Shown here piece after piece: positions 8,523 to 17,300 of a stretch of DNA of 64,000 nucleotides; position 1 is the stretch's first letter, and each line of letters starts with the position of its first letter. The notes under the pieces were generated by a model. It saw only the letters and a list, made by a program, of their open reading frames with translations. It had not been told where the DNA came from and made no database searches. The position numbers were made by a program, and so were the translations under genes. The stretch covers positions 1 to 64,000 of the forward strand of contig JADMKE010000002.1 of assembly GCA_018780035.1 (NCBI GenBank), read 5' to 3'. The stretch is from Candidatus Sericytochromatia bacterium (GTDB taxonomy: Bacteria; Cyanobacteriota; Sericytochromatia; UBA7694).

Positions 8523-9089
8523 TTAAGGCAACATTTGGTGCAGACTGTCGTTGACCCATTTAAGTTCAAAACTTTCAGGGTCCAAATCTGTACCGAGTTC
8601 TCCCCAGGCTTCGATCATTTCGGCATGTTGGGGGTGGGCAGGGTCTTTGAGTGCATCGAGAATGTCATAATAGCCAAAAATGCCGCCACAATCTTCAAGA
8701 GGACAGGCCTGTTCTCCTTCGAGACAGTAGGGAATATGTGCAATATCAAATTGAGAGCGAGGACGGATTTTTTCGACAACTACTTCATGCTCCCAACCAT
8801 CACCCAAATCATATTCATAGATAAAGGTGGTTTTGGGGCGTTTGATCAGACTGCCCAGGGTCACTTCACTGGAATCTGCTCGCTGTGAGCTGGTGCCCAA
8901 TTCTCCATCGCCATACATGCGGTCGTTGATAATAAACTGATACAGGTGTTCATTGCCCCAGCCCATCACTGTTTGAATCAGATCGTGTAGTTCATCCAGG
9001 GAGGTGTCTCCATCAACCAAAAATCGCCTCCAGATCAGAGGGTCACTGAAATTTAGACTGATTTTTAACTGATAGACAATATCACTCAT
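8523..9089 (-). CDS. Plasmid pRiA4b ORF-3-like family protein
   Basis: 188 aa. The N-terminus YQLKISLNFSDPLIWRRF and the following DTSLDELHDLIQTVMGW and HLYQF segments are hallmarks of the pRiA4b ORF-3-like family (also linked to the IS1096 TnpR passenger). The middle has FIYEYDLGDGWEHEVVVE, also characteristic, followed by a Cys/His-containing stretch (CLEGEQACPLEDCGGIFGY). The biochemical function of this family is unknown. Many copies sit near mobile elements, but I see no transposase here. ATG with a GGAAAG site. Confidence 0.88.
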   Translation of the reverse strand: MSDIVYQLKISLNFSDPLIWRRFLVDGDTSLDELHDLIQTVMGWGNEHLYQFIINDRMYGDGELGTSSQRADSSEVTLGSLIKRPKTTFIYEYDLGDGWEHEVVVEKIRPRSQFDIAHIPYCLEGEQACPLEDCGGIFGYYDILDALKDPAHPQHAEMIEAWGELGTDLDPESFELKWVNDSLHQMLP

Positions 9090-9188
9090 AGAGACGTGCT
9101 TTCCTTTGGGCTTGATGATAAACGCGATGGTTACAATGTTGTAGGGTGCAAATAAGTCGGAAATTAGGCACGGGTAAATAATTGGGCA

Positions 9189-9284
9189 ATGAAACAGATA
9201 ATAGCTTTGGTACTCATTACTGTTTATTTTAGCACTTTTTCAGGTTTGACATCACTGCAAACAGAAAGTCCCAGACTGAGCTAA
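9189..9284 (+). CDS. Possible 31-aa hydrophobic peptide
   Basis: ATG at 9189 opens 31 codons reading MKQIIALVLITVYF... with a basic residue then a hydrophobic helix, like a signal peptide or small membrane peptide. It ends 9 nt before the start of the next membrane-protein gene. There is no convincing ribosome-binding site, so it may be chance. Confidence 0.25.
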   Translation: MKQIIALVLITVYFSTFSGLTSLQTESPRLS

Positions 9285-9293
9285 AATACAGCT

Positions 9294-9506
9294 ATGTTTA
9301 AAGATCCACTTTCTACTCTGCGTTTGGTTTGGTTTTTAAGTCTTTTTCTGGCTGCTTGCTTGGCTTTGCCCAGTCTCATGGCCGGGTTGTGGTTTGAGTC
9401 TGTGGCCAAATTTTTGCTGGTAATGTCGTTGATGCTTTTGGGCTTAAAAGCAGTGTTGTTCTTTCTCTCAAACAAGCGCACAGACAAAGAAGCAGAATCA
9501 GAATAA
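9294..9506 (+). CDS. Small membrane protein, two predicted helices
   Basis: 70 aa. Two hydrophobic segments (about residues 10-32, VWFLSLFLAACLALPSL, and 38-58, FLLVMSLMLLGLKAVLFF) and a short charged C-terminal tail (NKRTDKEAESE). No family is recognised, as is usual at this size. It ends 7 nt before gluQ and may be co-transcribed with it. No strong ribosome-binding site is seen. Confidence 0.6.
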   Translation: MFKDPLSTLRLVWFLSLFLAACLALPSLMAGLWFESVAKFLLVMSLMLLGLKAVLFFLSNKRTDKEAESE

Positions 9507-9513
9507 AACGCAA

Positions 9514-10458
9514 ATGATTTCTCCAATTCGTGGACGTTACGCCCCTTCTCCCACGGGTGGTCTACATTTGGGCAATGCCCGCACGGCACTGGTGGCATGG
9601 CTGCACACGCGCTCTCGAGGTGGCTCATTTGTTTTGCGCGTTGAAGATCTCGACTCACTGCGCTGCAAAAAAGGGGTATTTGAAATCAATTTGGCCGAAC
9701 TGCGCTGGTTGGGCCTGGACTGGGACGAAGGTCCTGATCGGGGCGGCGATTTTGGCCCCTATTTACAAAGCCTCAGGACAGAGTATTACCAAGCAATGCT
9801 GGAGAAACTGCAGCCCTGGGTTTCTCCCTGTTACCTCTCACGCAAAGATTTACAAACCCTGGCCAGTGCCCCTCACGGCCTGATTGAAGGCTATGGACTG
9901 GCTGAACGGGCATTAAACGAATCTCTGCAAACAGAAAAAATAGCAAGTGGCAAACAACCCAGTCTGAGGCTGCGGGGCCCCCAAACTTCTGTGGCGTTTG
10001 AGGATTTGCTGATGGGACCCCAGGCTTTTGATGTGGGGGATTTTGTGTTGCTGCGGGCCGATGGTGAATGGGCCTACCAATTGGCCGTGGTGGCCGACGA
10101 TCTGGCCATGCAGATCAGCGAAGTGGTGCGTGGTGATGATCTGCTGCCCAGCACTGCCGCCCAGGTCTGGCTCTACCAATTGCTCCAGCGACCCGCACCT
10201 CAATTTTTACATTTGCCCCTGCTCTTAGATGCTCAAGGCATGCGCCTCTCCAAACGCAGTGGATCCTTAACCCTGAATGAAATCCAAAAAACGGGCCTAT
10301 CAAGCGAGCGATTATTGGGCTTTTTTGCACATAGTTTGGGTCTGCTCGCACAGTCGGAACCGCTCTCTCTGCCCGAATTGCTGACCCTTTACAGCCCCGA
10401 AAAGCTGAGCCGGGAGCCGTATCAGCTGAGACCAGGGGAATTGGGGCTGAGTGCTTAG
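9514..10458 (+). CDS. gluQ: Glutamyl-Q tRNA(Asp) synthetase
   Basis: 314 aa, a class I catalytic core like glutamyl-tRNA synthetase without the anticodon-binding domain. The length and truncation are typical of GluQRS, which attaches glutamate to queuosine at position 34 of tRNA(Asp). Signature 1 is seen as RGRYAPSPTGGLHLGNARTA (residues 6-25, HIGH-like HLGN) and signature 2 as MRLSKRSGSLTL near 245 (KMSKS-like). LRVEDLDSLR near 46 binds glutamate. The zinc-site cysteines of GluQRS are mostly missing (only SPCYLSR is seen), which is common in variants. No queuosine-biosynthesis gene is in the window. Confidence 0.88.
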   Translation: MISPIRGRYAPSPTGGLHLGNARTALVAWLHTRSRGGSFVLRVEDLDSLRCKKGVFEINLAELRWLGLDWDEGPDRGGDFGPYLQSLRTEYYQAMLEKLQPWVSPCYLSRKDLQTLASAPHGLIEGYGLAERALNESLQTEKIASGKQPSLRLRGPQTSVAFEDLLMGPQAFDVGDFVLLRADGEWAYQLAVVADDLAMQISEVVRGDDLLPSTAAQVWLYQLLQRPAPQFLHLPLLLDAQGMRLSKRSGSLTLNEIQKTGLSSERLLGFFAHSLGLLAQSEPLSLPELLTLYSPEKLSREPYQLRPGELGLSA

Positions 10459-10585
10459 GCAAAACAGGGACCCAAGCTGGTTCTCGATTCTCTGCGAAGC
10501 GATCATTCCCTTCAACCGAAGACCTTCCCGCCCAAAACCTATTCAGGGGTATTGGCAAATTCGCTCAGACACGTCAGACTGAATC

Positions 10586-11767
10586 ATGCGGAAATCCCTT
10601 CGATCTTCGGTCTTAACTTTTCTCCCTTATTGTCTCTTGCTGGTGGCTTGCCGCCCTGCGGATCGGGCCCCCAGTGCTTTGAATATTTGGTTGGACAGCA
10701 ATGAAAAAGAGATGAAGTTCTTTAAAACCGTGGCGCGTTCTTTTGAACGCCAACATCCGCAAATTAAAGTGAAATTGCGCTTTATGCCGTTTTCCGATCT
10801 CAAACCCCGCTACAGTGGCGAGGCCCGAGAACCCGGTGCCCCTGAGTTGATCTATTTGATGAACGATTGGGTCGGGGAATTGGCCCAACAAAAATTATTA
10901 AAGCCCTTGAACCAGAATCTCGATCAGTTTGTGCCCTTCAGTCGGCAGGGTCTTTCGTATCAAGGGCAAAGCTATGCTATGCCCTTTGTTTTTCAAGTGG
11001 CAGCCTTGATTCGCAATACCCGCCTGCATCCCAAGGCCAGTTCCGATTGGAAAACCTTTCCCCCCAAGGCGGGGAATTACCCCCTGATGTACGATAACCG
11101 CAATTTTTATTTTCATGCCCTTTTCTTTCACGCTTTTGGAGGTACCCTGTTTGATGCCAAAGGTCAATTAACTCTCAAGCGCGAACCCCTGCTGGCCTCG
11201 ATTCGCTTTGCTTTGGCACTGGAAAAAAATGGCAGAGTTCCCCCCAAAAGCTCTGCTTCGGCCACACTCAATCTCTTCAGTGCTGGTCAAACGGCCCAAA
11301 TTATTTCTGGCCCCTGGTCACTGGCGGCACCCCAAGAAAACAAGGTGTCTTTGGCTGTCAGCACTTTGCCGCCGATCAGCGCCACGCAAGTGCCCAGACC
11401 TTTTATTGGTATCAAAGGTTTTGGCCTCAACCCTTGGGGCAAGGCCTCTGATGCCGCTGAAAAGTGGCTGGCTTTTGTGGCCCAGCAAGAAGTACAGGCT
11501 TTGGCCCTGCGGGAATTGGACAATTTACCCGTGTTGGCCTCACTTTATCAGTCTCATTCCCTGGCGGAACACCAACGCCAATTTTACCAACAGGCCCAAA
11601 TGGGAGTGCCCATGCCCAATTCCCCTTTGATGAAATACGTCTGGCAAGAAATGAACTGGCTGCTCGGACAGGCCTTTGAAAGCCCCGAAAAGCTGGAGGC
11701 GCTCACCGATCAGGCCTTAAAACGCCTGTATGAGGAGGCTCACCAAAGTGCAGATCTCGCTGCTTAA
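10586..11767 (+). CDS. ABC-type sugar solute-binding lipoprotein
   Basis: 393 aa. Signal sequence with a lipobox (LLVAC, Cys near residue 22). The mature protein is an MalE-like family 1 solute-binding protein: ALNIWLDSNEKEMKFFKTVARSFERQHPQIKVKL in lobe 1 (two segments of a classic pattern), LIYLMNDWVGELAQQKLLKPL, SYQGQSYAMPFVFQVAALIRN at the hinge region, and later FSAGQTAQIISGPW. It would bind a sugar or oligosaccharide outside the cytoplasmic membrane. No permease or ATPase is nearby. Instead the next gene, a membrane GGDEF protein, starts inside its last codons, so it probably feeds a sensor rather than only a transporter. Confidence 0.85.
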   Translation: MRKSLRSSVLTFLPYCLLLVACRPADRAPSALNIWLDSNEKEMKFFKTVARSFERQHPQIKVKLRFMPFSDLKPRYSGEAREPGAPELIYLMNDWVGELAQQKLLKPLNQNLDQFVPFSRQGLSYQGQSYAMPFVFQVAALIRNTRLHPKASSDWKTFPPKAGNYPLMYDNRNFYFHALFFHAFGGTLFDAKGQLTLKREPLLASIRFALALEKNGRVPPKSSASATLNLFSAGQTAQIISGPWSLAAPQENKVSLAVSTLPPISATQVPRPFIGIKGFGLNPWGKASDAAEKWLAFVAQQEVQALALRELDNLPVLASLYQSHSLAEHQRQFYQQAQMGVPMPNSPLMKYVWQEMNWLLGQAFESPEKLEALTDQALKRLYEEAHQSADLAA

Positions 11768-13886
11768 TTCGATTCGCTTTCGGCTGCCTGCCCTGTTCTT
11801 GCTGGCTGCTTTGTTGCCCGCTCTGCTTTCAGCGTTTTGGAGTTCCCAATTGCTGCAGAGCCAAATTGAGAACTTTTTTACCCTGCGGGCCCGTGAGACC
11901 TCGATTGTGGCCGACAATATTTTTGAAGAATTCAGCCAAGAAATATTACTTAAAAGCCAGGTCATTGCCCAGACTCAAGCGATTCAAGAGCGGGCTCTCA
12001 AACGGGATTATCTCGATTTGATCAACCAATTGAGTACCCTCTACCAAGACCTCAATTTGCAACTCTATGATGCTGTGCTTGAAGTCTATGATGACAAAGG
12101 CAAATTTATGGTGGCAGAGCCCTTGCAAGGACAGCGTTTAACCCCCTTGGATCAGGTTCAATCAGCCCTTAAAGGGGATTTTAAAAGCAGCCGCCGGTTT
12201 GCCCAAGGGCATTTGTTGATCTCTGCCGCTTTGCCCCTGTATCACCCTTCTAAATCTCAACCGATTGCCGTTTTGGGATTGACCTTTCGGGCCTCGAATA
12301 AATTGGCCGACGCCATTGGCAAAATTGCGGGCAGCGAAGTCTTGATTCTGAGCAAAGAAGAACACCTCGAAGTCTTGGCCACAACCCTGGACGAAACCAC
12401 GTCTTTAAATCTGGTCGAACAATACGAAAAAGGCGGTCTTGTATCGGGCAAGCGCCCCACGTATATCCTCGCCAGCCAGACCCGGCCTGCACGCAATGGT
12501 GAATATGTGCTGATGGTGGCCTTAAACATCTCCGAGATGAATAAAGTGATCGGCTCGGTGCGCAATATTCTGCTGCTGATGGCCGGTGGGGCGATTGTCT
12601 TGGCCTTGTTCTTGGCCTTGGGTCTGTCACGCAACCTCTTGCAAAAGATTATGCTCTTGTCTCAAATGGCGCGCAAAGTCGAGGCCCGCGAACTCGACAG
12701 CCCTGTTTATCTCAATTCGAAAGACGAGTTAGGCAGATTGGCCCAGACCTTAGACTCAATGCGGATTGAAATTCGCCAAGCCCTCTTAGAAAAAGAGGGC
12801 ATGATTGCCAAATTGACCATTCGCGATGAGATCAACCAAGCGATTATTTCTCGCTCGGGCAACGATTTGCTTTTGCAGGTGCTGATGATTATCATCCATT
12901 CGGTGCAGGCTGAACAGGGTTCAATCATGCTTGTGGACCCTTCTTCAGGGCAATTATTGCTCAAAGTGGTTTATAATCCCAGCCTCGACAGCAGTCCTGT
13001 GAAAGTCCATGAGCGGATTTCTTTTGCCTTTGGAGAGGGCATAGCCGGCCATGTCGCAGCCAGTGGCGAAGCGGTGCTCTGCAATGAGCCCCTCCAAGAT
13101 CCGCGCTTTAAACCCTATCATTTTCAGTCCATGGATCAGGGCCTAAAAAATGTGCTCTGCCTGCCGCTCAAAGTCGATCAAAACGTCTTGGGGGTGATCA
13201 GCCTCGACAATAAACCCGGCGGATTTTTGCAGGCTGATCTGGTGCAAGTTCAAGACAGTGCCAACCAGGTTGCGATTGCGATCAAAAATGCCGAACTGTA
13301 TGAACTTTCGATCACCGATGGCATGACGGGTCTGTATATTCGGCGCTATTTTCAGGACATGCTCGAACAGGAACTCAAACGCAGCCAACGCTTTCAGATG
13401 CCCACCTCGTTGATTATGTTTGACATTGATTTCTTTAAGCGCTTTAACGATACCTATGGCCATTTGGCTGGCGATTTTGTGATTAAAAAGGTGGCTTCGC
13501 TGGTGGGCGGAAGCATCCGCGATGGGGTCGATACCCCGGCCCGCTATGGCGGGGAAGAATTTGCAGTGATTATGCCCGATACGGACCTTTCAGGGGCTTT
13601 ACATGTGGCTGAACGCCTGCGCGAAAGCGTCGAAAACAGTGAGTTTATCTATGAGCAACAACTGTTTAAAGTCACCATCAGTGTGGGCTGTGCAGAATTT
13701 CCCCGGCAGGCCGAAAACCGGGATGACTTAATCGAAAAAGCGGATATTGCACTCTATGCCTCAAAACACAAGGGGCGTAACTGCGCCACGGCTTACAGCC
13801 CCGAATTGGAGGCCGATGTAACTGTTGTGCCTATTGCGTCAGTTGAGCCGGTTTCCCCAGAGCAGGCAGAGCCAGAAAAGAACTGA
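11748..13886 (+). CDS. Membrane sensor diguanylate cyclase (periplasmic region, HAMP, GAF, GGDEF)
   Basis: 712 aa from the GTG at 11748, which has GAGGAGG at 11733-11739; an ATG at 11730 is the alternative. TM1 lies near residues 13-35 and TM2 near 268-292, with about 230 residues exposed between them. A HAMP region follows (SKDELGRLAQTLDSM), then a GAF domain (AEQGSIMLVDP, FGEGIAGHVAASGEAV, GVISLDN) and a GGDEF domain (DGMTGLYIRRYF, FDIDFFKRFNDTYGH, RYGGEEFAVIMP). GGEEF is catalytically competent for c-di-GMP synthesis. The inhibitory I-site is not a standard RxxD: the four residues at that position are DGVD. The start is inside the solute-binding gene, and the 3' end overlaps meaB by 94 bp. 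Confidence 0.9.
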   Translation: MQISLLNSIRFRLPALFLLAALLPALLSAFWSSQLLQSQIENFFTLRARETSIVADNIFEEFSQEILLKSQVIAQTQAIQERALKRDYLDLINQLSTLYQDLNLQLYDAVLEVYDDKGKFMVAEPLQGQRLTPLDQVQSALKGDFKSSRRFAQGHLLISAALPLYHPSKSQPIAVLGLTFRASNKLADAIGKIAGSEVLILSKEEHLEVLATTLDETTSLNLVEQYEKGGLVSGKRPTYILASQTRPARNGEYVLMVALNISEMNKVIGSVRNILLLMAGGAIVLALFLALGLSRNLLQKIMLLSQMARKVEARELDSPVYLNSKDELGRLAQTLDSMRIEIRQALLEKEGMIAKLTIRDEINQAIISRSGNDLLLQVLMIIIHSVQAEQGSIMLVDPSSGQLLLKVVYNPSLDSSPVKVHERISFAFGEGIAGHVAASGEAVLCNEPLQDPRFKPYHFQSMDQGLKNVLCLPLKVDQNVLGVISLDNKPGGFLQADLVQVQDSANQVAIAIKNAELYELSITDGMTGLYIRRYFQDMLEQELKRSQRFQMPTSLIMFDIDFFKRFNDTYGHLAGDFVIKKVASLVGGSIRDGVDTPARYGGEEFAVIMPDTDLSGALHVAERLRESVENSEFIYEQQLFKVTISVGCAEFPRQAENRDDLIEKADIALYASKHKGRNCATAYSPELEADVTVVPIASVEPVSPEQAEPEKN

Positions 13887-14869
13887 TCCAAGAGATCTGC
13901 GACGGCAGCAGAGACCGGCAGAGACAGGGTTTGTAAGGTCCTGCGGATTTCTGGCAAACGGGCTTGAATTTTGGGGTGAAAAAAGAAACGCTGTTGCAGA
14001 TTTTCAATCAGGGCCTGTTCAAACCATTCCAAGGTCTGAGCTTCACGACGTTTTTGCCAATGGCCATTTTGTTTTTGCTGGGTTTGGAAGTCCAGAATAA
14101 CCTGCCAAAGTACATCCAGTCCCTGTTTTTCTAAAGCCGAGCCCAGCAAAACGGGGGGGGGCCAGTCTGGGGTGGCAGACGTGAGATAATGTAGGGCCCT
14201 TTGGTATTCTCCAGCTGCCCGTTTGGCCAGGGGCAGATGTTCGCCATCGGCTTTGTTGACCAAGACCGCATCGACCATTTCCATCACCCCTTTTTTGATC
14301 CCCTGCAACTCGTCGCCCGCACCGGGAATCAGCACCAAGAGAAAAAAGTCCACCATCGAACGGACCAAGACTTCGCTTTGTCCTACCCCGACCGTTTCAA
14401 TTAGGATCAGATCATAACCCGCAGCTTCACACAGCAGGATCGTTTCGCGGGTGTGGCGGGCCACGCCACCGAGATTGCCTCCCGAGGGCGTGGGCCGAAT
14501 AAAACAGCCACTTTCGCGGGTCAGGGCCTCCATCCGGGTTTTATCGCCGAGAATACTGCCGTGGCTGAGTTGAGAACTTGGATCGATCGCCAAAACGGCC
14601 AATTTATGACCCTGTTTGAGTAAATCCAGCCCAAGGGTCTCAATCAATGTGCTTTTGCCTGCCCCCGGATACCCACTAATCCCAATTCGCAGGGATTGGC
14701 CACTGTAAGGCAGCAGGGCCTGAATCATTTCCTCAGCCATGTGCTGGTGGGCAGGCAATTGGCTCTCAATCAGGGTAATTGCACGGGCCAGCAGGGTGCG
14801 ATCGCCGTTTAAAATGCCCTGGATATAGTCTTGGGCTGTGTGGATTTTGCGTTTGCGCGGGGTGAACAT
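13793..14869 (-). CDS. meaB: MeaB/ArgK-family G3E GTPase (methylmalonyl-CoA mutase chaperone)
   Basis: 358 aa. Walker A GISGYPGAGKSTLIE near residue 63, then VLAIDPSSQLSHGSILGDKTRM (family signature), RPTPSGGNLGGVARHT, Walker B-like ETVGVGQSEV, and the base-specificity motif NKADG. MeaB proteins load and protect the B12 cofactor of methylmalonyl-CoA mutase and related acyl-CoA mutases; the name ArgK is historical. No mutase gene is in the window. The last 31 codons lie antisense to the end of the GGDEF gene and read as a low-complexity Ser/Thr/Gly tail, so the C-terminus may have been extended by loss of an earlier stop. Confidence 0.93.
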   Translation of the reverse strand: MFTPRKRKIHTAQDYIQGILNGDRTLLARAITLIESQLPAHQHMAEEMIQALLPYSGQSLRIGISGYPGAGKSTLIETLGLDLLKQGHKLAVLAIDPSSQLSHGSILGDKTRMEALTRESGCFIRPTPSGGNLGGVARHTRETILLCEAAGYDLILIETVGVGQSEVLVRSMVDFFLLVLIPGAGDELQGIKKGVMEMVDAVLVNKADGEHLPLAKRAAGEYQRALHYLTSATPDWPPPVLLGSALEKQGLDVLWQVILDFQTQQKQNGHWQKRREAQTLEWFEQALIENLQQRFFFHPKIQARLPEIRRTLQTLSLPVSAAVADLLDQFFSGSACSGETGSTDAIGTTVTSASNSGL

Positions 14870-15000
14870 ACTTTATTTTAAGAAGAGTGGGGCTTGAAAT
14901 GCAAATCAAGGCGCTGAAAGAGGCCCTATCTGACATGTTACAATGGGTTGAAACGCATGGTTTTTGAGCTAGACCCCTTTGTGGAACTTGGAAAATTGAA

Positions 15001-15675
15001 ATGAACTGCCCCCATTGCCTGAAATTGGTTTTATTGCCTATCCCTCAGAATGAAAAGGGAGACATTTTGTGTCACCATTGTGAGACGCTTTTCGCCAAAC
15101 CTTCAGATTCTACGATTTCACAACCTGAGTACCGAAAAAAAGCTGATTTTCAGGTCAAAGAAGAAGGCGATGAGTTGATTATTTCCTGGAGTTGGCTTCA
15201 ACTGCAGGAGCTTAAAACAGTGGCGTACAAGTCGGTTGGCGTGCTGTTTCTTTTCATGCTTTTGTGGGGGATACTTGAAAGTCTCCTGCTTGAAGTGGGC
15301 GGAAATCTGGGTTGGATTGTCGTCAGCGCTTTGGTTTTGGGGTTCTGCTATGTTTTGCTCTGTAAGCTTCTGAATCGCACAGAATTGAGACTCAGCGACA
15401 AGCAGATTACCATTCAATTTGGGCCTTTGCCTTGGTTGCCCAAACAGGTTTATCCCTCTTCTCAGCTTCACAAGCTTTTAGTCAAAGAAAGCTTTATCAA
15501 ATTCAAAAAGCGCAGAAGCCAAAAATGGAAAAAGCTTAAACTGGGAAGCTATGAAATTTGGACTTTTCCACCGCAACAAAAAAAAATTTGTTTTATCAAA
15601 AATATCCCCAACTATCATCAGGCCATTTATATCTCTGATCAAATTGAAAAAATCTGTCTGGCTTTGCCAAAGTAA
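15001..15675 (+). CDS. Zinc-ribbon membrane protein of unknown function
   Basis: 224 aa. An N-terminal zinc-ribbon (CPHC at 3-6, CHHC at 24-27) is followed by a polar linker and two adjacent membrane helices (about residues 77-97 and 101-121). The remainder is basic and beta-rich (LRLSDKQITIQFGPLPWLPKQVYP, then GSYEIWTFPPQQKKICFIKNI), suggesting a PH-like domain as in other bacterial two-helix membrane proteins. The gene is more AT-rich than its neighbours, especially the second half. It stands alone between divergent meaB and the cytochrome-like lipoprotein gene. Confidence 0.7.
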   Translation: MNCPHCLKLVLLPIPQNEKGDILCHHCETLFAKPSDSTISQPEYRKKADFQVKEEGDELIISWSWLQLQELKTVAYKSVGVLFLFMLLWGILESLLLEVGGNLGWIVVSALVLGFCYVLLCKLLNRTELRLSDKQITIQFGPLPWLPKQVYPSSQLHKLLVKESFIKFKKRRSQKWKKLKLGSYEIWTFPPQQKKICFIKNIPNYHQAIYISDQIEKICLALPK

Positions 15676-15767
15676 AATCACGATTGAGCTGAGAGTAGCG
15701 CCCCCTTTCAGGTTGGGCTCGCTCCACAGAGGCCGCCTAACCAATGCGCCCATGATATACTGTGCCC

Positions 15768-16082
15768 ATGAAAAAACTCCTGCCGCTGCTGTGTCTGAGC
15801 CTGAGCACCTTGTTGCTCTCAGGCTGTTTGATCACCTATTTTTTTGCACCCAAGATCAGCAAACACGACCTGCCCGGCGGCGAGGCTCTGGAACCGCTGA
15901 AACAGGCCTATATCCAGCAATGCTCCAAGTGTCACCTGCTGATCGCACCTGAGTTTTTCCGCTACAATGTCACGATTGAAATTGTCTTGTTGCGCTATTT
16001 ACAAGAGAGAGTGATCAACGAAAAAGAGGCCCAACAGGTGCGGGACTATATTCTGGCGATTACCAAAGATCCTGTGCCTTAA
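15768..16082 (+). CDS. Small c-type cytochrome-like lipoprotein
   Basis: 104 aa from the ATG at 15768; a GTG two codons earlier is the alternative. The signal sequence ends in a lipobox (LLSGC, Cys near residue 19). One heme-c motif CSKCH lies at 52-56. The remaining residues resemble the short C-terminal helix of small monoheme cytochromes (NEKEAQQVRDYILAITKD), but no obvious axial Met is seen. It would sit on the outside of a membrane and carry electrons or bind heme as a sensor. The mutY start follows 3 nt after its stop, so the two are probably translated together. Confidence 0.7.
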   Translation: MKKLLPLLCLSLSTLLLSGCLITYFFAPKISKHDLPGGEALEPLKQAYIQQCSKCHLLIAPEFFRYNVTIEIVLLRYLQERVINEKEAQQVRDYILAITKDPVP

Positions 16083-16085
16083 TTG

Positions 16086-17180
16086 ATGCCAGCCAAAACG
16101 ATCTCCGCCCCAAAAACAGATTTTTGTGCCTCCCTGCTGGCTTGGTTTCAGCCCGAGTTGCGCCAAATGCCCTGGCGCGAGACCAGCGACCCCTATCAGA
16201 TCTGGATTTCGGAGATCATGTTGCAACAGACCCAGGTGCAGACGGTCAAACCCTATTTCAAGAAATTTGTTGAACGCTTTCCCACTGTTCAAGCCCTGGC
16301 CGAGAGTCCGTTGGAGCCTGTACTCAAACATTGGGAGGGCCTCGGCTATTACAGCCGAGCCCGCAATTTGCACAAAGGCGCCCAGGTGGTGGTCAGTGAT
16401 TTTGCAGGCCAATTGCCGCAAAACCGTGCTGAAATTTTAAAGATCCCCGGCATTGGGCCTTATACCGCTGGGGCTGTCTTGAGCATTGCCTTTCAGCTGC
16501 CCGAACCGGCGATCGATGGCAATGTGCTGCGCGTGTTTTCGCGGCTCTATGCTTTGACCGACCCGATTGATAAAAAACCGGCCCAAATTCAAATTGAGGC
16601 TTGGGTGCGGGCCTTGATCGATCCCCAGCGGCCCGGTGATTTTAACCAGGCCCTGATGGAATTGGGCGCTACGGTCTGCTCGCCCGGCAAACCCAAATGT
16701 GGCGAATGCCCGCTGCGTGTTTATTGCCAAGCGGCCCAAGCGGGCAATCCCGAAGCCTATCCGCGCAAGGCGGGCAAGACCCAAGTGAAAATCCTGAATC
16801 TGCAGGTGGCGCTGCTGGCCTGGCAGGGGCATTATTTGCTCAAACAAGAAAAAGAAAGTGGCATCTTTCGCGATCTTTGGGTCTTGCCCTGGTCGGCTGA
16901 CGGTTTAGAGGCATTGGAGGCTCAGATCTTGGCTGAAACCGGTCTCAAGACCGAATTGGGCGATTCACTCGGGCAAGTCGAACATACCCTGACCCATCGC
17001 CAAATGAAAATGGCGCTGCATCCTGGGGGAGAATACCAGGCGCCGCAGGCACCTCTCCTGCCCGTTGGCTGGGCCTGGTACCAGCCCGGAAAAGATGCAC
17101 CCTTGGCCGTGCCTGTGGCCCACCAAAAAATTTTTAAATTTCTGGATGCACATCCGCTTTTGCATTTGATGCATTTTTAA
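16086..17180 (+). CDS. mutY: A/G-specific adenine DNA glycosylase MutY
   Basis: 364 aa. The catalytic Glu lies in ISEIMLQQTQV near residue 40. The helix-hairpin-helix motif is LKIPGIGPYTAGAVLS near 120, and the catalytic Asp is in AIDGNVLRVFSRL near 142. The [4Fe-4S] loop (C-x6-C-x2-C-x5-C) is CSPGKPKCGECPLRVYC near 198. The C-terminal third is the Nudix-like 8-oxoG recognition domain. It removes adenine mispaired with 8-oxoguanine. ATG at 16086 is preferred over the preceding TTG. All key residues are present. Confidence 0.95.
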   Translation: MPAKTISAPKTDFCASLLAWFQPELRQMPWRETSDPYQIWISEIMLQQTQVQTVKPYFKKFVERFPTVQALAESPLEPVLKHWEGLGYYSRARNLHKGAQVVVSDFAGQLPQNRAEILKIPGIGPYTAGAVLSIAFQLPEPAIDGNVLRVFSRLYALTDPIDKKPAQIQIEAWVRALIDPQRPGDFNQALMELGATVCSPGKPKCGECPLRVYCQAAQAGNPEAYPRKAGKTQVKILNLQVALLAWQGHYLLKQEKESGIFRDLWVLPWSADGLEALEAQILAETGLKTELGDSLGQVEHTLTHRQMKMALHPGGEYQAPQAPLLPVGWAWYQPGKDAPLAVPVAHQKIFKFLDAHPLLHLMHF

Positions 17181-17233
17181 ACCTCCCCCCTTGATTTAAT
17201 CTTTTTGTTATGATAAGGTTAAATATAAGTTAA

Positions 17234-17262
17234 GTCTGAGCGGGTAAATCTTTCCCTCAGAC
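17234..17262 (+). promoter_or_regulatory. 5' leader hairpin before the EF-hand gene
   Basis: GTCTGAG (17234-17240) pairs perfectly with CTCAGAC (17256-17262), leaving a loop in which GG and CC can extend the stem. It lies 39 nt before the ATG at 17301 and upstream of the GGAGG ribosome-binding site. It may affect mRNA stability or translation. No T-tract follows, so it is not a standard terminator. Confidence 0.35.
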
Positions 17263-17300
17263 CCCAGGTTCAACCAGATTATGTTCGGAGGATTTTTCAA

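Noticed and set aside
8466..8888. 140-aa plus-strand frame
   Set aside because: Shadow of the pRiA4b ORF-3-like gene on the other strand.
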